Assembly (NCBI RefSeq): GCF_002934325.1
Contig: NZ_PTIV01000012.1
Coordinates: forward strand, 19,454 to 83,453
Direction of reading: 5' to 3'
DNA: 64,000 nt
From: Marinobacter persicus
Lineage (GTDB): Bacteria > Pseudomonadota > Gammaproteobacteria > Pseudomonadales > Oleiphilaceae
In this document: one piece after another, positions 9,028-18,224 of the stretch
How positions within the stretch are numbered: position 1 is the stretch's first letter
Layout of the letters: every line of letters starts with the position of its first letter
Made by a program: the position numbers and the translations under genes
The notes under the pieces: generated by a model
Databases searched by the model: none
What the model saw: the letters and a program-made list of their open reading frames with translations, nothing else
What the model was told of the DNA's origin: nothing

Positions 9028-9666
9028 TTAGCGGATAAACGGGTTGAGCAGTCGGGTGAAAGTGCCGGTGAGCTTCACCGGAGCACTCAGAACCGACAGG
9101 GTGATGCAGTCTTCGTTGCCGACCGCCACAGGGCGGTGCTCGTCGTGCTCGTCGAGCGAGACAAAATCCCACTGGTTGAAGACCCCGTTCTGGTCACTGA
9201 ACGCGCCCTGGAGGATCACCGTGGTCTCGTCGCCCTTGTGGGTATGGGCGGGCGCCTTGCCACCGGCAACCAGCTTCTGAAGCACCACCCGGTCATGCTG
9301 GTCCGGAAACTTGTCGGTGATGTCCAGCACACTCACATCCCCCAACTGGCGTTTCCAGGGCAGATCGTTGATGTCCTGGCCCAGCAATTTCTGCAGGGGG
9401 CTGACCTTTGGGGCTTCGGCCACCGGGCTGGTGTCTTCAGGCGCCTCGTCGATGCGTGCCATCAACTGCTCAAAGCTGGTATCGGATACCGAAACCTTGG
9501 GCTGCTGGTCCATCATGACCGCGCCCAGGCTGTCGAGGGTGTCCACCCGGCCACGGCACTCGGGGCATTGCTCCAGGTGCAGCCGGATGCACAGCGCCCG
9601 CGGCTCGCTCAGGTTGCCTGCGCTGTATTCCATCAGGGTAAGGCTGTCAGGATGATGCCGGGTCAT
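9028..9666 (-). CDS. ChrR-type zinc anti-sigma factor with cupin domain
   Basis: The 212-aa protein is the anti-sigma partner of the upstream ECF sigma factor. The N-terminal anti-sigma domain has the zinc ligands His4/5, His30, Cys34 and Cys37 (HLEQCPEC), matching the H-x-H-x3-C-x2-C pattern of Rhodobacter ChrR. The C-terminal half is a ChrR cupin with HTHKGDETTVILQG and a later DEHDEHRP, which supply its metal ligands. In known systems the cupin senses singlet oxygen or organic hydroperoxides and releases the sigma factor (family knowledge). Start and upstream stop overlap by 4 bp, so translation is coupled. Confidence 0.88.
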   Translation of the reverse strand: MTRHHPDSLTLMEYSAGNLSEPRALCIRLHLEQCPECRGRVDTLDSLGAVMMDQQPKVSVSDTSFEQLMARIDEAPEDTSPVAEAPKVSPLQKLLGQDINDLPWKRQLGDVSVLDITDKFPDQHDRVVLQKLVAGGKAPAHTHKGDETTVILQGAFSDQNGVFNQWDFVSLDEHDEHRPVAVGNEDCITLSVLSAPVKLTGTFTRLLNPFIR

Positions 9667-10319
9667 ACGTTCTGGTCCTGCAAGATCACTTTCAGTTTGT
9701 TCAGTGCCAGGCGCACCCGGCTTTTCACGGTGCCGAGTGGAATGCCCAGCTCGTCGGCCACCATCTGGTGGGATTTATGTTCCATGTACACTTTTGCGAT
9801 GACGGTAATCTGTTCTTCGGGCAGCTGGCCCAGGGACTCCCGGATACGGCGCTCAGACATCAGCCGGTGCAGTGAGGTGACCGGTTCGTCTTCATTTTCG
9901 CCGGGAATCTGCCACAGATCCTCGGTTTCCACGGCCATCTCGGCGTTCCTGCGCTGCAGCTTGCGCAGCATGTCGATGCGCTGGTTCCGGGCGATGGTGA
10001 ATATCCAGGTGGAGGCCGCAGCCTTGCGCCAGTCATACAGGCAGGAGCGCCGCCAGATGGAGATGAACACCTCCTGAACCAGCTCCTCCGCGTGATTGGC
10101 GATGCCGTTGGAGATCGCGTAATACTTGATCTGCGGGGCAAAATGCTCGAACAGGGCCTGGTAGGCGGCCCGGTCCTGATGCTTGCCAACTTTCTCCAGC
10201 AGCACACCCCAAGGGTCTTTACGGCCCTCGGCTTTGGCTGGTTTCTGATCCAGTGTGGTCACCGGACGCTCCTTGACGGTCGCGTGTGTTGAGCGCTTTA
10301 TAGCAATCATTTTATTCAC
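9663..10319 (-). CDS. ECF RNA polymerase sigma factor (ECF11/RpoE-ChrR type)
   Basis: A 218-aa sigma-70-family factor with region 2 (ELVQEVFISIWRR ... STWIFTIARNQRIDMLRK, about residues 78-120) and region 4 HTH (KSHQMVADELGIPLGTVKSRVRLALNKLK, about residues 182-210). Pairing with a ChrR-type anti-sigma places it in the photooxidative/singlet-oxygen stress group (ECF11). An N-terminal extension of ~35 residues precedes region 2; the start could also be the Met at codon 4. The operon is probably autoregulated, but I could not assign its promoter with confidence. Confidence 0.87.
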   Translation of the reverse strand: MNKMIAIKRSTHATVKERPVTTLDQKPAKAEGRKDPWGVLLEKVGKHQDRAAYQALFEHFAPQIKYYAISNGIANHAEELVQEVFISIWRRSCLYDWRKAAASTWIFTIARNQRIDMLRKLQRRNAEMAVETEDLWQIPGENEDEPVTSLHRLMSERRIRESLGQLPEEQITVIAKVYMEHKSHQMVADELGIPLGTVKSRVRLALNKLKVILQDQNV

Positions 10320-10415
10320 TCATCGCAGATTTGTCAGTGCAGGGATTTACGCCCTGTTGCAATAAGTGGATTGCTCTTGCGTACGAAAAAAATAATCGAG
10401 CGGTGAGGAATTGCC

Positions 10416-12326
10416 TCACTGCTCGAGATAGGTGTAGCCATCCAGGCCCTCGGCCAACTCGGCCAACAGGGTCTGGCTCAGTGCCGTGGGAAGCTCGCTG
10501 TGGGCAAACTTTTCCCGGTAGGCGGTGAGCAGAGTTGCCGGTTCGAAATTCACATAGCGCAGGACCCGGGCCACGGTATCACCTTCCACGGTTTCGGTGA
10601 CGGCGTAGTGGCCGTCCTTGTTCAGGCGCACGTCCACGGAATGGGTGTCACCAAACAGGTTGTGCATGTCTCCCAGGATTTCCTGATAGGCGCCGGTCAT
10701 GAAAAAGCCCATGAGCAGTGGGTCGTCTGCCCGTTCCTCGGGCAGGGGTAGCGTGGTTTCGATGCCCTGGCCATCCACGTACTGGTCGATCCGGCCGTCG
10801 GAATCGCAGGTGATGTCCTGGATGACCACTCGCCGGTTCAGCGGGCGGGTCAGGCCATTAATCGGCATCACCGGGAAAATCTGGTCAATGCCCCAGACAT
10901 CGGGCAGGGACTGGAACAGAGAGAAATTGACGAACAGCTTTTCGGCCAGCTTTTCATTCAGCTCATCGAGGATTTCCCGATGCACGCGGTTGGCGGTATC
11001 CAGTTCGCTGTGCAGCAGACGACAGCCCACGGTGTACAGGTTTTCCGCCTGAGCCCGGTGGGCCAGTGATAGCAGACCGTGAGCAAACTGGGCATGGACA
11101 TCGGCCATGGCGTGCAGAATGTCATGGTAGATCTCCGCCAGCGAGCGGGAGGAGTGCTCGTCGCGCAGGCTTTGCAGGTCGCGCCAGAGATCGTGCAGCG
11201 GTGCGGGAGCATCCGGGGATGGCTGTTTCGATGGCCGTTGATCGGGCTTTTCCTGGTCGATCACGTTGGTGACCAGCACCGAATGGTGGGCCGTCAGGGC
11301 GCGGCCGGATTCGCTGATCAGGTCCGGGTGGGGAATGCCCTGGCGGTCGCATTCAGCCTGCAGCACGTGCACCACGTTATAGGCGTACTCGGCCACGCTG
11401 TAGTTCATCGAACAGCTGCTGCGCGAGCGGGTACCCTCGTAATCCACGCCCAGGCCACCGCCAATATCCACGGTGCCAATCGGGGCGCCGAGTTGACGCA
11501 GTTCGGTGTAGAACCGGGCGCATTCCCGCAGGCCGGTCTGGATGTCCCGGATGTTGGCAATCTGCGAGCCCAGGTGAAAATGCAGCAGTTGCAGGGCATC
11601 CAGCGCGTTATGGCGGCGCAGGGTTTCGACCACATCCAGCACCTGGCTGGCGGACAGGCCGAACTTGGATTTCTCGCCCCCGGTATTCTGCCAGTTGCCC
11701 TTGCCGATGGTGGCCAGGCGGGCGCGCACACCAATCAACGGGGCCACACCGAGTTTGTCCGCCTCCTCCAGGATGACGGGCAACTCGGACTGCTTTTCCA
11801 CCACAATGAACACGCGGTAGCCCAGCTTCCGGCCAATCAGTGCCAGACGGATGTATTCCCGGTCCTTGTAGCCGTTGCACACGATGGTGGAGCCGGCTTT
11901 GCCGGTCAGTGCCAGCACGGCCATGAGTTCCGGCTTGCTGCCCGCTTCCAGGCCGACCTGACCGGCGGAGGCGGCTGGTTCGGCCGCCAGCAGTTCTTCC
12001 ACCACGCGGCGCTGCTGGTTGACCTTGATGGGATAGACGGCGGTGTACTTGCCCTGGTATCCCTGCTCGGCGGTCACCTTGTTGAAGGCGTTGCACAGGC
12101 GATTGACCCGGTCATGCAGGATGTCGGTGAAGCGAATCAGTACCGGCAAAGCCACGCCCTGTTCGGTCAGTGTCCGGGTCAGGGCCGGCAGATTGATGTG
12201 GGCGTCCGTTTGGCCCCGGTCCGGTCGGATTTCCACCTCGCCGCTGGCGTTGACAGAGATATAACCGTCGCTCCAGTGGGCAATGTTGTAGACCTTGTGG
12301 GCAGGCTGGGCTGCGGAGTGGGGCAT
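10416..12326 (-). CDS. speA: Biosynthetic arginine decarboxylase
   Basis: The 636-aa PLP enzyme decarboxylates arginine to agmatine, the first step to putrescine. The frame stays open for ~310 codons further upstream, antisense to speE; that extension is spurious. The start at 12326 (MPHSAAQ) is chosen because conserved family sequence (YNIAHWSDGYISVN) begins a few residues later and the length matches the family; an ATG at 12344 is an alternative. The PLP-lysine segment YPIKVNQQRRVVE is near residue 100; VDIGGGLGVDYEG and ESGRALTAHHSVLVTNV are typical of fold-III decarboxylases. It is divergent from speE across a 132-bp region with a symmetric promoter. Confidence 0.95.
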   Translation of the reverse strand: MPHSAAQPAHKVYNIAHWSDGYISVNASGEVEIRPDRGQTDAHINLPALTRTLTEQGVALPVLIRFTDILHDRVNRLCNAFNKVTAEQGYQGKYTAVYPIKVNQQRRVVEELLAAEPAASAGQVGLEAGSKPELMAVLALTGKAGSTIVCNGYKDREYIRLALIGRKLGYRVFIVVEKQSELPVILEEADKLGVAPLIGVRARLATIGKGNWQNTGGEKSKFGLSASQVLDVVETLRRHNALDALQLLHFHLGSQIANIRDIQTGLRECARFYTELRQLGAPIGTVDIGGGLGVDYEGTRSRSSCSMNYSVAEYAYNVVHVLQAECDRQGIPHPDLISESGRALTAHHSVLVTNVIDQEKPDQRPSKQPSPDAPAPLHDLWRDLQSLRDEHSSRSLAEIYHDILHAMADVHAQFAHGLLSLAHRAQAENLYTVGCRLLHSELDTANRVHREILDELNEKLAEKLFVNFSLFQSLPDVWGIDQIFPVMPINGLTRPLNRRVVIQDITCDSDGRIDQYVDGQGIETTLPLPEERADDPLLMGFFMTGAYQEILGDMHNLFGDTHSVDVRLNKDGHYAVTETVEGDTVARVLRYVNFEPATLLTAYREKFAHSELPTALSQTLLAELAEGLDGYTYLEQ

Positions 12327-12373
12327 GGTTGCTATCCTGTTCATTGGAAACCGGGCGCGCGGTGTTTGGCTGC

Positions 12374-12403
12374 ATTGTAGGAGCTGGCCGCTGGCCCTAC
12401 AAT
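12374..12403. promoter_or_regulatory. Symmetric divergent speA/speE promoter
   Basis: On the + strand TTGTAG (12375-12380), 17 bp, TACAAT (12398-12403) faces speE. On the - strand the same two hexamers with the same 17-bp spacing face speA, because the -35 of one overlaps the -10 of the other within a 30-bp inverted repeat (ATTGTAGG ... CCTACAAT). The -10 boxes match consensus 5 of 6; the -35 boxes only 3 of 6. Read from sequence; promoter function is inferred. Confidence 0.5.
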
Positions 12404-12458
12404 ACGCCGCCCGCAAACGGCCGGGCCCGGCGGTAATCGCACACACTGAGAGGCAGAC

Positions 12459-13340
12459 ATGACAGCATTGAACGACGGTTGGTTTACCGAGGTTTTCCAG
12501 GATCAGGGCACCGCATTTTCCCTGCAGGTCAAGCGTAAGCTCCATGAGGAGCAAACGCCGTTTCAGAAGCTCGAAATTTATGAAACCGAAACCTTCGGCA
12601 ACCTGATGGTGCTTGATGGTTGTGTGATGCTGACCTCCCGCGACAATTTTCTCTACCACGAGATGATGACGCATCCGGCCTTGTTTACCCACAAGAACCC
12701 GAAAAAGGTGGTGATTATCGGCGGGGGCGATTGCGGCACCCTGAAAGAGGTGTTGAAGCACCCGGGCGTGGAAGAAGCCTGGCAGGTGGAAATCGATGAG
12801 CGGGTAACCCGGATGTCCGAGAAGTACTTCCCGGAACTGTGCGAAAGCAACGATGACCCCCGCGCCAATTTCTTCTTTGGTGACGGTATCCAGTGGATGC
12901 GGGATGTTGAGCCGGGCAGCGTGGATGTGGTGATCGTCGACAGTACCGACCCGGTGGGCCCGGCGGAAGGGCTTTTTGCGCTCGATTTTTACCGGGACGC
13001 CATGGCGGCGTTGGGTGAGGGCGGCATCATCGTCCAGCAGAGTGAGTCGCCCTTGCTGCACACCGACACCATTATCAAGGACATTCATGGTGACATGCGC
13101 CAGGCAGGCCTGGACCATGTACAGACTCTGGCATTCCCGCAGCCGGTCTACCCCACCGGGTGGTGGAGCTGCACCATGGGCAGCAAGGAAAACCCACTGA
13201 AGTATTTCCGGGAAGAGGATGCCGTCAATCGTCCCTTCGTGACCCGCTATTACAACCGGGGCGTTCATCAGGGCGCGTTGGCCATGCCCCAGTTCATGGT
13301 GGATGCACTGGAAGATGAGGTGCGCCCGGAAGAGGGCTGA
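12459..13340 (+). CDS. speE: Polyamine aminopropyltransferase (spermidine synthase)
   Basis: A 293-aa enzyme that transfers the aminopropyl group of decarboxylated SAM to putrescine. Signatures are the N-terminal WFTEVFQDQGTAFSLQVKRK, the dcSAM-binding VVIIGGGDCGTLKEVLKH (about residues 84-101), and the catalytic VIVDSTDPVGPAEGLF around residue 157, which contains the gatekeeper Asp. With divergent speA it covers two steps of polyamine synthesis; agmatine ureohydrolase and SAM decarboxylase are not in the window. It ends ahead of a strong bidirectional terminator. Confidence 0.95.
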   Translation: MTALNDGWFTEVFQDQGTAFSLQVKRKLHEEQTPFQKLEIYETETFGNLMVLDGCVMLTSRDNFLYHEMMTHPALFTHKNPKKVVIIGGGDCGTLKEVLKHPGVEEAWQVEIDERVTRMSEKYFPELCESNDDPRANFFFGDGIQWMRDVEPGSVDVVIVDSTDPVGPAEGLFALDFYRDAMAALGEGGIIVQQSESPLLHTDTIIKDIHGDMRQAGLDHVQTLAFPQPVYPTGWWSCTMGSKENPLKYFREEDAVNRPFVTRYYNRGVHQGALAMPQFMVDALEDEVRPEEG

Positions 13341-13388
13341 TCATTGATTTGAGTCCGTTTCCGAGGCAGGCCAGTTTCGGGCTTGCAT

Positions 13389-13421
13389 AAAAAAGGGGTG
13401 CCGATATCGGCACCCCTTTTT
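13389..13421. terminator. Bidirectional Rho-independent terminator between speE and amtB
   Basis: A perfect inverted repeat centred at 13405/13406: an A-run, GGGGTGCCGAT, then ATCGGCACCCC and a T-run. It lies between two convergent genes, and the A/T flanks allow it to work on both strands. Confidence 0.92.
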
Positions 13422-13442
13422 GTTTGTCTGTTTGCCAGCGAT

Positions 13443-14711
13443 TTACTTGCTGGAAACAAACTCCGGATAGGCTTCCATACCACACTCGGACAGGTCGACG
13501 CCTTCGTACTCGTCTTCTTCGGAAACCCGAATGCCCATCACGGCTTTCAGGATTGCCCAGACGATCAGGCTGGCCACGAATACCCAGATGAAGATGGTCA
13601 GGGCGCCGATGATCTGGCCGCTGAAGGTCGCGCCCGGGTTGGTAACCGGTACCAGCAGCAGACCCAGCAGGCCACACACGCCGTGCGCGGAGATGGCACC
13701 GACCGGATCGTCAATGCGCAGCTTGTCCAGAGTCACGATGCTCAGTACCACCAGCAGACCACCCAGGGCACCCCACAGAGTCGCTGTCAGAGCGCTCGGA
13801 GTGGAAGGCTCGGCCGTGATCACAACCAGACCGGCGATGGCGCCGTTCAGCAGCATGGTCAGGTCGGCCTTGCCAAACATGGCGCGAGCGGTAATCAGGG
13901 CCGCAACGGCACCACCAGCAGCGGCAGCGTTGGTGTTCAGGAATACCATGGCCACGGAGTTGGCGCTGGCGATGTCGCCCAGTTTCAGAACGGAACCGCC
14001 GTTGAAGCCGAACCAGCCCATCCACAGGATGAAGGTACCCAGAGCCGCCAGCGGCAGGTTGGCACCCGGGAAGGCGCGGATTTCGCCATTCGGGCCGTAC
14101 TTGCCCTTACGCGGACCAAGCAGCAGCACACCAGCCAGGGCGGCAGCAGCGCCAGCCATGTGCACGATGCCGGAACCGGCGAAGTCACTGAAGCCCAGGT
14201 CGCCCAGGTTGAACATGCCGAACACGTCAGCACCGCCCCAGGTCCAGGCGCCTTCCAGCGGGTAGATAAAGCCGGTCATGAACACGGCGAAGATCAGGAA
14301 AGACCACAGCTTCATACGCTCAGCCACGGCACCGGATACGATGGACATAGCGGTAGCGACGAAGACCACCTGGAAGAAGAAGTCGGAAGCGGCAGAGTAG
14401 ATGGAACCACCCTCGAAGCCACCGTCACGGGCGGCGAAATCACCCAGAATGCTTTCGACATTGATGCCGGCGATGCCGGAGAGGAAGTAGCTGCCGCCGT
14501 ACATGATGGCGTAACCGCACACCAGGTACATGATGCAGGAAATGGCAAACAGGGCCACGTTCTTGGTCAGGATTTCAGTGGTGTTCTTGGCGCGCACCAG
14601 ACCGGATTCCAGCATGGCAAAGCCTGCTGCCATCCACATAACCAATGCACCGCACACCAGGAAATAAAACGTATCTATAGCGTACTGCAGGTGAAAAAGA
14701 TTACTTTCCAT
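13443..14711 (-). CDS. amtB: Ammonium transporter
   Basis: A 422-aa inner-membrane channel of the Amt/Rh family with about 11 hydrophobic helices. Recognisable segments include FAMLESGLVRAKN, GSGIVHMAGAAAALAGVLLLGPR (which holds the pore His) and GVCGLLGLLLVP. It imports ammonium and is blocked by GlnK under nitrogen excess (family knowledge). The start at 14711 is chosen because a GGAGGG ribosome site precedes it and the conserved N-terminal helix follows. glnK lies just upstream on the same strand (70-bp gap), the classical glnK-amtB operon. A strong terminator lies beyond the stop. Confidence 0.95.
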   Translation of the reverse strand: MESNLFHLQYAIDTFYFLVCGALVMWMAAGFAMLESGLVRAKNTTEILTKNVALFAISCIMYLVCGYAIMYGGSYFLSGIAGINVESILGDFAARDGGFEGGSIYSAASDFFFQVVFVATAMSIVSGAVAERMKLWSFLIFAVFMTGFIYPLEGAWTWGGADVFGMFNLGDLGFSDFAGSGIVHMAGAAAALAGVLLLGPRKGKYGPNGEIRAFPGANLPLAALGTFILWMGWFGFNGGSVLKLGDIASANSVAMVFLNTNAAAAGGAVAALITARAMFGKADLTMLLNGAIAGLVVITAEPSTPSALTATLWGALGGLLVVLSIVTLDKLRIDDPVGAISAHGVCGLLGLLLVPVTNPGATFSGQIIGALTIFIWVFVASLIVWAILKAVMGIRVSEEDEYEGVDLSECGMEAYPEFVSSK

Positions 14712-14781
14712 GGGAAGCCCTCCGCACAAGGCTTGTCAAATCAGAAATTTTTGCGTTGGCTGAGATTTATTATGTCTGTTA

Positions 14782-15228
<447 letters not shown>

Positions 15229-15230
15229 TT

Positions 15231-15246
15231 AGCATCGGGTGTGCCA
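15231..15246 (-). promoter_or_regulatory. Sigma-54 (RpoN) promoter for glnK-amtB
   Basis: On the - strand the sequence reads TGGCACA-CCCG-ATGCT. It matches the -24/-12 consensus TGGCACG-N4-TTGCW, with GG and GC at the invariant spacing. It lies about 110 bp upstream of the glnK start. Confidence 0.78.
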
Positions 15247-15310
15247 ACGCAAAAAAGTTCTTTTAATACAGTTGCTTGACCTAAAGCGGTTCTATTTTAG
15301 CGCAGTTGCG

Positions 15311-15327
15311 CGCACCAATGTGGGGCG
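15311..15327. promoter_or_regulatory. Candidate NtrC enhancer site
   Basis: The sequence GCACCA-ATG-TGGGGC matches the NtrC dyad (GCACCA-N3-TGGTGC) at all but one of twelve arm positions. It lies about 65-80 bp upstream of the sigma-54 promoter, a normal enhancer distance. Interpretation is inferred from the context. Confidence 0.6.
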
Positions 15328-15507
15328 CGGTGTCAACCGCTGGCTTAAAATAGAGCAGCCCGCGCGGTCCCGAGCTACTGCAAAGCTATGTGTTGACAGT
15401 ATGGCACCGGCACCGCTGTGATACACTGTAAAAACATGATGTTGTCAGCTTCAATCTGTGGCCGGCAACGAACGCATACCGACAGAAACCCGCAATAGAG
15501 GTGTCTC

Positions 15508-15762
15508 ATGAAAGGGCCGCAGGATATTTTTGCCCAGCTACAGGGCCAGTTCGGACAGTTTGTCCCTGACATGGCCCGGGCTGCCCGGGACGATGTGGAA
15601 ACCCAGGTCCGTGCCAGTGTGATGGCGGTGATGTCCCGTCTGGAACTGGTCACCCGGGAGGAATTCGATGCCCAGCAGGCCGTTCTGGAAAAGACCCGTG
15701 AGAAAGTCGATCTGCTGGAAAAACGGGTAGCCGAGCTGGAAAGCCGCACCTCCTCATCCTGA
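15508..15762 (+). CDS. ubiK: Ubiquinone biosynthesis accessory factor UbiK (BMFP family, YqiC)
   Basis: An 84-aa membrane-fusogenic coiled-coil protein. The N-terminal amphipathic part (FAQLQGQFGQFVPD) and the C-terminal coiled coil (EEFDAQQAVLEKTREKVDLL onward) match the BMFP family. UbiK joins UbiJ in the aerobic ubiquinone synthesis complex (family knowledge). Gene order glnK/ubiK/comM is conserved with Pseudomonas. Confidence 0.85.
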   Translation: MKGPQDIFAQLQGQFGQFVPDMARAARDDVETQVRASVMAVMSRLELVTREEFDAQQAVLEKTREKVDLLEKRVAELESRTSSS

Positions 15763-15836
15763 TCGTCAACGCACGTTGAAGGCCGGGCAAAGGAATGGTG
15801 CCCGGCGCTATCTGCTCATCACCACGGAAGGTTGTC

Positions 15837-17369
15837 ATGCTTGCCATTGTTCACTCCCGCGCCAGCGTCGGGGTCAGTGCCCCTGCGGTCACCATTGAAG
15901 TGCATCTGTCCGGCGGATTGCCGGCACTCTCTATTGTCGGCCTGCCGGAGACCGGCGTCCGTGAATCCAAGGACCGGGTCCGCAGTGCCCTGTTGAACGC
16001 CGGCTTTGATTTTCCCGCCCGTCGTATCACCATCAATATGGCGCCGGCCGACCTTCCCAAGGAGGGTGGGCGCTTCGACCTGCCTATCGCTCTCGGTATC
16101 CTCGCTGCTTCCGGACAGATCCCGGCGGAATCCCTGAATGATCTGGAATGCATCGGTGAACTATCCCTGGATGGCGCCCTGCGCCCATTAAAAGGCGTGC
16201 TGCCGGCGGTATTGGCCGCCCGGGAGGCTGGTCGCTCATTGCTCCTGCCCCAGGACAATGCAGCCGAAGCGGCCCTGGCCAGCGACGGTGACGTGCTGGC
16301 GGCGACCCACCTGCTGACGGTTTGTGAACACTTGTCGGGGCGCGCAAAGTTGGTGCCTGTGCCCCGTGCTGAGGATGCCGCTCTGACGGCCTCTGGGTCT
16401 TCAGGCCCGGATCTCGCGGATGTGCGGGGCCAGCAGGTGCCGCGCCGGGCACTGGAAGTGGCGGCGGCCGGCGGACACAACCTGTTGTTTTTCGGCCCTC
16501 CAGGCACGGGCAAGAGTATGTTGGCGAGCCGGCTGCCCGGCATTCTGCCCACGCTGGCGGATGAGGCCGCAATGGAAGTGGCCAGCGTGCACTCGGTTGC
16601 GGGGCATGCGGTCGAGGCCGGTGCCTGGCGCCGACCGCCATTCCGGGCGCCACACCATACGGCCTCGGCGGTGGCGCTGGTGGGTGGTGGGAGTAGTCCC
16701 CGGCCCGGAGAAATTTCCCTGGCCCATCGTGGGGTGCTGTTCCTTGATGAGCTGCCGGAGTTCGACCGCCGGGTACTGGAAGTGCTGCGCGAACCCATGG
16801 AAAGTGGGGAAATTGTGATCAGCCGGGCTGCCCGGCAGGTGACCTTTCCCGCCCGCTTCCAGGTGGTGGCTGCCATGAATCCCTGCCCTTGCGGTTATCA
16901 CGGGCATCCGACCATCGAATGCCAGTGCACACCGACTCAGGTAATGCGCTACCGCGCCAAGATATCCGGCCCGTTGCTGGATCGATTCGATTTGCATGTG
17001 GAAGTGCCCGTACAGACGGGCGATGTCCTGCTGGCCAGTGGGGAGCAGGGTGAATCCAGTGTCTCGGTACACGAGCGGGTTATGGCGGCTCGTGCCGCCC
17101 AGGATGCCCGGGGCGTGCTGAACGCTGCCCTGTCCGGGAAGGCTTTGGATAGCGCCTGTGCACTGGATGCGGACAGCCAGCAGTTGCTGTCTTCGGCCAT
17201 GGAGCGCCTGGGGTTGTCGGCCCGTGCGCTGCACCGGATCCTGCGTGTGGCACGCACGCTGGCGGACCTGGAAGGTCATGGTCACCTGCAGCGCCAGCAC
17301 CTGATGGAGGCCCTGGGCTATCGCCAGCTGGATCGGCAGCAGGGCCAGAGCTCGGTGATTTCAGCCTGA
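15837..17369 (+). CDS. comM: YifB/ComM family Mg-chelatase-like AAA+ ATPase
   Basis: A 510-aa protein. It has an N-terminal Lon-S5-like ChlI domain (HLSGGLPALSIVGLPETGVRESKDRVRSA broken by conserved Gly/Pro), a central AAA+ Mg-chelatase domain with Walker A GPPGTGKSM near residue 220 and Walker B GVLFLDELPEF, a zinc-like cluster MNPCPCGYHGHP ... CQC, and a C-terminal Mg_chelatase_C domain. ComM is a helicase promoting branch migration in natural transformation (family knowledge). The start at 15837 is chosen because MLAIVHSRA is the universal family N-terminus; a frame extension upstream is ignored. Confidence 0.92.
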   Translation: MLAIVHSRASVGVSAPAVTIEVHLSGGLPALSIVGLPETGVRESKDRVRSALLNAGFDFPARRITINMAPADLPKEGGRFDLPIALGILAASGQIPAESLNDLECIGELSLDGALRPLKGVLPAVLAAREAGRSLLLPQDNAAEAALASDGDVLAATHLLTVCEHLSGRAKLVPVPRAEDAALTASGSSGPDLADVRGQQVPRRALEVAAAGGHNLLFFGPPGTGKSMLASRLPGILPTLADEAAMEVASVHSVAGHAVEAGAWRRPPFRAPHHTASAVALVGGGSSPRPGEISLAHRGVLFLDELPEFDRRVLEVLREPMESGEIVISRAARQVTFPARFQVVAAMNPCPCGYHGHPTIECQCTPTQVMRYRAKISGPLLDRFDLHVEVPVQTGDVLLASGEQGESSVSVHERVMAARAAQDARGVLNAALSGKALDSACALDADSQQLLSSAMERLGLSARALHRILRVARTLADLEGHGHLQRQHLMEALGYRQLDRQQGQSSVISA

Positions 17370-17443
17370 CCGGCGGGACTCTGTTAAACTGTCACCAAAT
17401 TCCAGACAAGACCAACATCCGCTGTGGCAGTTGAGGATGACAG

Positions 17444-18169
17444 ATGACCGATCAGACAGATAATCGAGAGTCTTCCGGAGAAAACCCGGTAACGACCCGC
17501 CGTGGTGTTCGCAGCTTTGTGTTGCGCCAGGGCCGCATGACCGAAGGCCAGAAAAAGGCCTATGACCGGCTGTGGCCGGAATACGGCTTGACCCGTGAGG
17601 ACGGCATGATTGATCCGCGCCAGGTATTCGGGCGTGACAACATGTTGAACCTTGAAATCGGCTTTGGCATGGGCCGCTCTCTGGCGGACATGGCCGAGGC
17701 AGCGCCGGAGCAGGATTTCATCGGGGTGGAAGTGCACCTGCCGGGTGTCGGCGCCCTGCTCAAGGAAGTCGAGGAGCGCGGGCTCAAGAATGTGCGTGTG
17801 TACAGCATCGATGCCAACGATGTGATCGACCTTTGCCTGCCGGAAGCCTGCCTAGACCGGGTCATGGTGTTCTTCCCGGATCCCTGGCCGAAGAAAAAGC
17901 ACCACAAGCGTCGTCTGGTGCAGCCGGAGTTCGTCCAGCGCATCCGCCACAAGTTGCGGGTTGGCGGTGTATTGCACTTGGCCACGGACTGGGAAAACTA
18001 CGCCGAGCACATGCTGGAGGTGATGAACGAAGCCGAAGGTTTCGCCAACACCCAGGAGCAGGGCGGTTATTCGCCTCGCCCCGAGGAGCGACCGATCACC
18101 AAGTTCGAGAAGCGGGGTGAGAACCTGGGTCACGGTGTCTGGGACCTGCTGTTCTACCGCACCAACTGA
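17444..18169 (+). CDS. trmB: tRNA (guanine(46)-N(7))-methyltransferase
   Basis: A 241-aa SAM methyltransferase that forms m7G46 in tRNA variable loops. It has SAM-binding [15 protein letters not shown] (about residues 69-83), the [13 protein letters not shown] segment, and the family signature [21 protein letters not shown] near residues 139-159, followed by [17 protein letters not shown]. An N-terminal ~40-residue low-complexity lead is usual for the family. It follows comM by 74 bp. Confidence 0.95.
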   Translation: MTDQTDNRESSGENPVTTRRGVRSFVLRQGRMTEGQKKAYDRLWPEYGLTREDGMIDPRQVFGRDNMLNLEIGFGMGRSLADMAEAAPEQDFIGVEVHLPGVGALLKEVEERGLKNVRVYSIDANDVIDLCLPEACLDRVMVFFPDPWPKKKHHKRRLVQPEFVQRIRHKLRVGGVLHLATDWENYAEHMLEVMNEAEGFANTQEQGGYSPRPEERPITKFEKRGENLGHGVWDLLFYRTN

Positions 18170-18224
18170 TTCGCCGGCAGGGCCACTCCAGGCCGAAAGA
18201 CTGGGGTGGCGACCGCTGAACGTT

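Noticed and set aside
12327..13268. N-terminal extension of the speA frame, antisense to speE
   Set aside because: It is an open frame on the opposite strand of a well-identified gene, lacks family similarity, and SpeA of normal length begins at 12326.
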